From NCBI GenBank assembly GCA_963782465.1, contig CAWAJR010000007.1, positions 310,001 to 374,000 of the forward strand: DNA of 64,000 bases. The letters run 5' to 3'. The stretch comes from JAODBJ01 sp963782465. Its GTDB lineage: Bacteria > Actinomycetota > Acidimicrobiia > IMCC26256 > PALSA-610. Position numbers and translations under genes: made by a program. This document shows positions 60,886 through 64,000 of the stretch, one piece after another; position 1 is the first letter of the stretch, and every line of letters starts with the position of its first letter. Below the pieces are notes generated by a model. That model ran no database searches, had not been told where the DNA came from, and saw only the letters and a list, made by a program, of their open reading frames with translations.

Positions 60886-63602
60886 TGGATGTCAATCGCA
60901 TACTGCTCGACATCCTCGTTGTGTTGCTGGCGGCGAAGGTCGCCGCCGAAGTCGCCGATCGCATCAACGTCCCGGCCGTGGTCGGCGAGATCATCGCCGG
61001 GATCATCATCGGCCCGTCGGTCCTCGGGATCGTGCACACGAGTGAAGCGCTGCAGACGCTCGCGCAGCTCGGCGTCATCCTCCTCCTGCTCGAAGTAGGC
61101 ATGGAGATGGACCTCGCCGAGCTCCGGAGCGTCGGCCGGGCCTCGCTCCTGGTCGCGTTCGTCGGCGTTGCGGTACCGATGGTCACCGGCGCGGGCATCG
61201 GCCTGGCGTTGAACATGACGGGGAAGGAGGCGCTGTTCGTCGGCGCCGCGCTGACGGCGACGAGCGTGGGTATCACCGCGCGGGTCTTCGGCGACCTCCG
61301 CGCGCTCGCGACGATCGAAGCGAAGACGGTGCTGGGCGCGGCGGTCGCCGACGACGTGCTCGGGCTCGTGATCCTCACGGTCGTGACGCGCATCGTCAGC
61401 GAAGGCTCGGTGTCGGTACTCGGCGTGTTGTGGGTGGTCCTCGTCGCCGTCGGTTTCGTGGTGCTCGCCTCGCTCATCGGCGTGCGGTTGGTGCCGCCGG
61501 CGTTCGCCTTGCTGCGTCGTTACAGCCGTTCCGCCGGCACGTTGGTCGCGGTGGCGCTGGCGTTCACGCTCGCGGTTTCGGAGCTTGCACATGCGGCGCA
61601 ACTCGCACCGATCGTCGGCGCATTCGTCGCCGGGCTCGCACTGGGCCGGAGCAGCGCGGCCGACCGGGTCCGCATCGAACTCGCACCGGTCGGGCACCTG
61701 TTCATCCCGGTGTTCTTCCTGGAGATCGGCATCGACGCGCAGGTCCGGCAGTTCGCCCGGCCCGCCGTGCTCTGGATCGCGGCGGTCCTGCTCGTCGTCG
61801 CGATCATCGGCAAGCTCGTGGCCGTCGTCGGCATGGCGGGCTCGCCCGGCGATCGCCTGCTGGTTGGTATCGGGATGATCCCCCGTGGTGAAGTCGGACT
61901 GATCTTCGCGACGCTCGGACTGCGCCAGCACGTGTTCGGGGAGGATGTGTACGCGGCGCTGTTGCTGGTCGTGCTCATCACGACCGTCGGCACGCCGCCC
62001 GTGTTGCGCGCGCGCCTGCTCGCGATGCGCGCGGGCCGGCGCGCCCCCGGCACCACGCCGAGCGCGGTCCCCACCGGTGAGCTCGTCTTTCTCGACCCGG
62101 GCGGCTACGTACAACTTCACTCCGAGCCGTTGCCGTCCGACGCGCTCCGCACCGCCCTCCAGGCGGCGCGTCTGGCCCGCGAGCACGGAGCCGGCGCAAC
62201 GCTGCTCGAATGGTTGGAGGCGTTCCCACCCGGCCCGCGCCGGTTCGACGCCGCGGCTCGCGACGAGTTCTTTCGACTGCTCGCGGAAGGCGGTCCACGA
62301 TCGTGGCGGCTTCTCACGACGTCGGGCGTGCTCCAGCGCGCGCTGCCGGAACTCGACGACGCCATCTCCCACCGGCTCCGCGACCCGTTGCAGATCGACC
62401 CGTTGTCGTCATTGCGCCTCCCTCGGTTGGAAGCCGTCCGTGAGGCTTCGAGCGAGCTCGCGCCGGGCCCGGTGCTCACGAGCGTGCTGCTCGCGTCGCT
62501 CGTCCTCGACGCCTGCGACGACGCGTCGGTGCAGCCCGTGCTCGTGGCGCGCCGCACGGTGCAGCGGCTCGATCTGGGCGCGGCGATCGAACAATCGGTG
62601 GCGGGGCTGGTCAGCGACGGCGAACTCCTCCCGGCCGCATTGCGACGCGTCGACGCGCTCGATGAAGAAGCGGTGCTGCAACTGGCGGTTCACCTGGCGA
62701 CGACACAACAGGCCGACGCGCTCTTCTTCCTCGCGCACGCGACGTTCTCCGGCGACGCGTGGGAACGCGACCGGCTCGACTCCCTGGCCGATCTGGTTCG
62801 CGACGCGCTCGCCCACCCCGAGCTCGTCGGGCGCGACGCGTCGTACGCCGTCGAACGGCGCAAGCGGGAGGCGATGACCCTCGTTGCGGCGCCTGCCGCG
62901 CGGGCACGGATCGAAGCAGCTCCCCGGGAGTACGTCCTCACACAGACGCCGGCTGATCTGGCGCGCCACGCCCAACTGTGCGAACCGCCACCGCAGCGGT
63001 CGGAAGTGCGAGCCGCGGTCGACAACGTCGACGACGGCTACCGGGTCGAGATCACCGCGCGCGACCGGATCGGTCTGCTGGCTCGCACCGCCTGGGTGCT
63101 CCAAGACGCCCGGTGCTCGGTGCAACAGGCGGCCGCGGTGACGTGGGGCGACGGAACCGCGGTGGCCTCCTTCCGTGTGGAGGCCGCCCGACCTCCGGAG
63201 CCGGCCGCGTTGGCCGTGGCACTCGAGGCCGACCTCGACGCGCCGCTCGTCGCGGCGCCCTTGCCCGATGTGACGCTCGAATTCGACGACAAGGGTTCGC
63301 CCTGGCACACGCGGTGCACCGCGACCGGGCCCGATGTTCCCGGGCTCCTCCGTGGCTTGGCGACCGCGTTCGCGGTTGCGGGGGCCAACGTGCACTCGGC
63401 GCGGATCTTGACCGAGGCAGAAACGGCGCGCGACGTGTTCGACCTCACCGACCGGCGCGGTGCGAAACTCGACGAACACCTCCAGGAACGGATCGTCGAG
63501 GTACTGGCCCAAGGGTTCGAACCACGCCGGCGCCGCTTCGGCCTTCGGCGCCGTGGCGGTGCCGGCCATGCCCAGCCGCACCTTGCCATCGACGGCACCT
63601 AG
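60885..63602 (+). CDS. CPA2 cation/proton antiporter fused to GlnD-like C-terminal region with two ACT domains
   Basis: 905 residues. Residues about 1-390 are a full CPA2 antiporter with twelve or so helices, PAVVGEIIAGIIIGPSVLG at the start, the double-Asp site AAVADDVLGLVIL near residue 153 (electrogenic type) and GIGMIPRGEVGLIFATLG near residue 328. Residues about 398-700 follow actinobacterial GlnD after its transferase domain: AARDEFFRLLAEGG, VLQRALPELDD, then a degenerate HD domain (LLASLVLDACDD in place of LLHDIGKG) and PREYVLTQTPADLARHAQL. Two ACT domains close the protein (EITARDRIGLLARTAWVL near 722; TATGPDVPGLLRGLATAF near 809). GlnD senses glutamine through ACT domains, so this antiporter is probably gated by nitrogen state. 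The ATG overlaps the regulator stop. Confidence 0.88.
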   Translation: MDVNRILLDILVVLLAAKVAAEVADRINVPAVVGEIIAGIIIGPSVLGIVHTSEALQTLAQLGVILLLLEVGMEMDLAELRSVGRASLLVAFVGVAVPMVTGAGIGLALNMTGKEALFVGAALTATSVGITARVFGDLRALATIEAKTVLGAAVADDVLGLVILTVVTRIVSEGSVSVLGVLWVVLVAVGFVVLASLIGVRLVPPAFALLRRYSRSAGTLVAVALAFTLAVSELAHAAQLAPIVGAFVAGLALGRSSAADRVRIELAPVGHLFIPVFFLEIGIDAQVRQFARPAVLWIAAVLLVVAIIGKLVAVVGMAGSPGDRLLVGIGMIPRGEVGLIFATLGLRQHVFGEDVYAALLLVVLITTVGTPPVLRARLLAMRAGRRAPGTTPSAVPTGELVFLDPGGYVQLHSEPLPSDALRTALQAARLAREHGAGATLLEWLEAFPPGPRRFDAAARDEFFRLLAEGGPRSWRLLTTSGVLQRALPELDDAISHRLRDPLQIDPLSSLRLPRLEAVREASSELAPGPVLTSVLLASLVLDACDDASVQPVLVARRTVQRLDLGAAIEQSVAGLVSDGELLPAALRRVDALDEEAVLQLAVHLATTQQADALFFLAHATFSGDAWERDRLDSLADLVRDALAHPELVGRDASYAVERRKREAMTLVAAPAARARIEAAPREYVLTQTPADLARHAQLCEPPPQRSEVRAAVDNVDDGYRVEITARDRIGLLARTAWVLQDARCSVQQAAAVTWGDGTAVASFRVEAARPPEPAALAVALEADLDAPLVAAPLPDVTLEFDDKGSPWHTRCTATGPDVPGLLRGLATAFAVAGANVHSARILTEAETARDVFDLTDRRGAKLDEHLQERIVEVLAQGFEPRRRRFGLRRRGGAGHAQPHLAIDGT

Positions 63603-63632
63603 AGCGGTGTTGCGTCATCCCACGGCAACGCG

Positions 63633-63875
63633 TCAGCGCGGGCGGCGGCCGCGCATCGCAAGGACGTCGTTGGCGTGTTCGCTGCTCCACCGTTCGACTT
63701 CGGCCCAATTCCACAGGTAGGTACGCCGGCGCATCACCGGTGCCGGGAAGTGGAACCGGTGCAGGCGCCAGTCGAGCACCACGTTGCGATGCCGGAGATG
63801 CAAACGCTCCGCAATCTCACCGGCGTCGACGAGTTCGATATCGCTCGGTGCCGGGTGGTCGCCACGAGCAGCCAT
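63633..63875 (-). CDS. Small AlpA/MerR-like helix-turn-helix protein
   Basis: The 80-residue product looks like an excisionase or AlpA-type winged-helix DNA-binding protein: ELVDAGEIAERLHLRHRNVVLDWRLHRFHFP (helix-turn-helix, residues about 14-44), then PVMRRRTYLWNWAEVERWSSEHAND (wing and recognition of a hydrophobic core). Such proteins recruit to phage or island DNA, or act as small regulators. There is no clear integrase nearby in this window, but the window ends at 64000. The ATG at 63875 is the best start. The bases 63876-64000 contain only weak frames that I cannot support. Confidence 0.65.
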   Translation of the reverse strand: MAARGDHPAPSDIELVDAGEIAERLHLRHRNVVLDWRLHRFHFPAPVMRRRTYLWNWAEVERWSSEHANDVLAMRGRRPR

Positions 63876-64000
63876 TGGTCGTGGGCCTCGCCGTCAGCAA
63901 TGACGATGTCCGCACATTTCCACGGAAACCTATGCAGCGTGCGTTGCGGGACCGAGTCCAGTCGGTGACGATGCCGCGTCGCGAATGTTTCCACCGCATT

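Noticed and set aside
63876..64000. Coding frames at the right edge
   Set aside because: They are short and antisense to one another, and the window ends before any could be judged.

Overview
This is a roughly 67-70% GC stretch of an actinobacterial chromosome. The evidence is a WhiB7-type regulator, a perfect GlnR-type operator, a [3Fe-4S] ferredoxin with a CxxHxxC motif, a WS/DGAT acyltransferase, F420/FMN split-barrel proteins and many GTG starts with GTGA/ATGA gene overlaps. The mix would suit an uncultured Acidimicrobiia-like lineage, but the sequence does not prove that placement. There is one tRNA (Val, UAC), no rRNA, no CRISPR array and no clear insertion sequence. Seven conserved genes are broken by single-base frameshifts, mostly in short G or C runs. 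That pattern points to assembly indels rather than real decay.

Layout. 57-6208: a small membrane protein, a PPOX protein and a molybdenum operon (mobA, fdhD, a formate-dehydrogenase-like oxidoreductase and two overlapping inositol monophosphatases). 6280-7175: a whiB7-like gene behind a 440-base leader with a candidate uORF and a strong intrinsic terminator, then a 31-base tandem repeat. 7276-13014: DUF523, PPOX, tRNA-Val, a MarR/stress-protein/HTH operon, a NuoF-like subunit and a family A DNA polymerase. 13200-28923: STAS, AI-2E transporter, ceramidase-like, stress protein, wax ester synthase, lipoprotein hydrolase, a large flippase-like protein, CoA transferase, SDR, HxlR, a stand-alone LigD phosphoesterase domain and an aldo/keto reductase. 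28939-43753: carbohydrate and envelope genes (GH92, GH13, phosphodiester glycosidase, Gfo/Idh), two ATPase-less FtsX-type permeases, VOC proteins and hemolysin III.

44741-50713 looks like one functional unit: a secreted Pro/Thr peptide, ApbE flavin transferase, a ferric-reductase-like membrane protein, a NuoF-like flavoprotein, a ferredoxin and a two-component system. It could carry electrons from NADH across the membrane. 51414-57207 holds a large AfsR/SARP-type ATPase regulator and an MpaB/rubber-oxygenase-like protein with a 400-residue N-terminal extension.

The most interesting block is 58583-63602. A four-half-site GlnR box precedes an ammonium transporter gene. After a terminator comes a small GlnR-like winged-helix regulator, which overlaps (TAATG) a 905-residue protein. 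That protein joins a complete CPA2 cation/proton antiporter to the C-terminal part of GlnD: the helical region, a degenerate HD domain and two ACT domains. I read it as a nitrogen-sensing, possibly glutamine-gated, ammonium or potassium exporter paired with Amt. I know of no described system of this kind.
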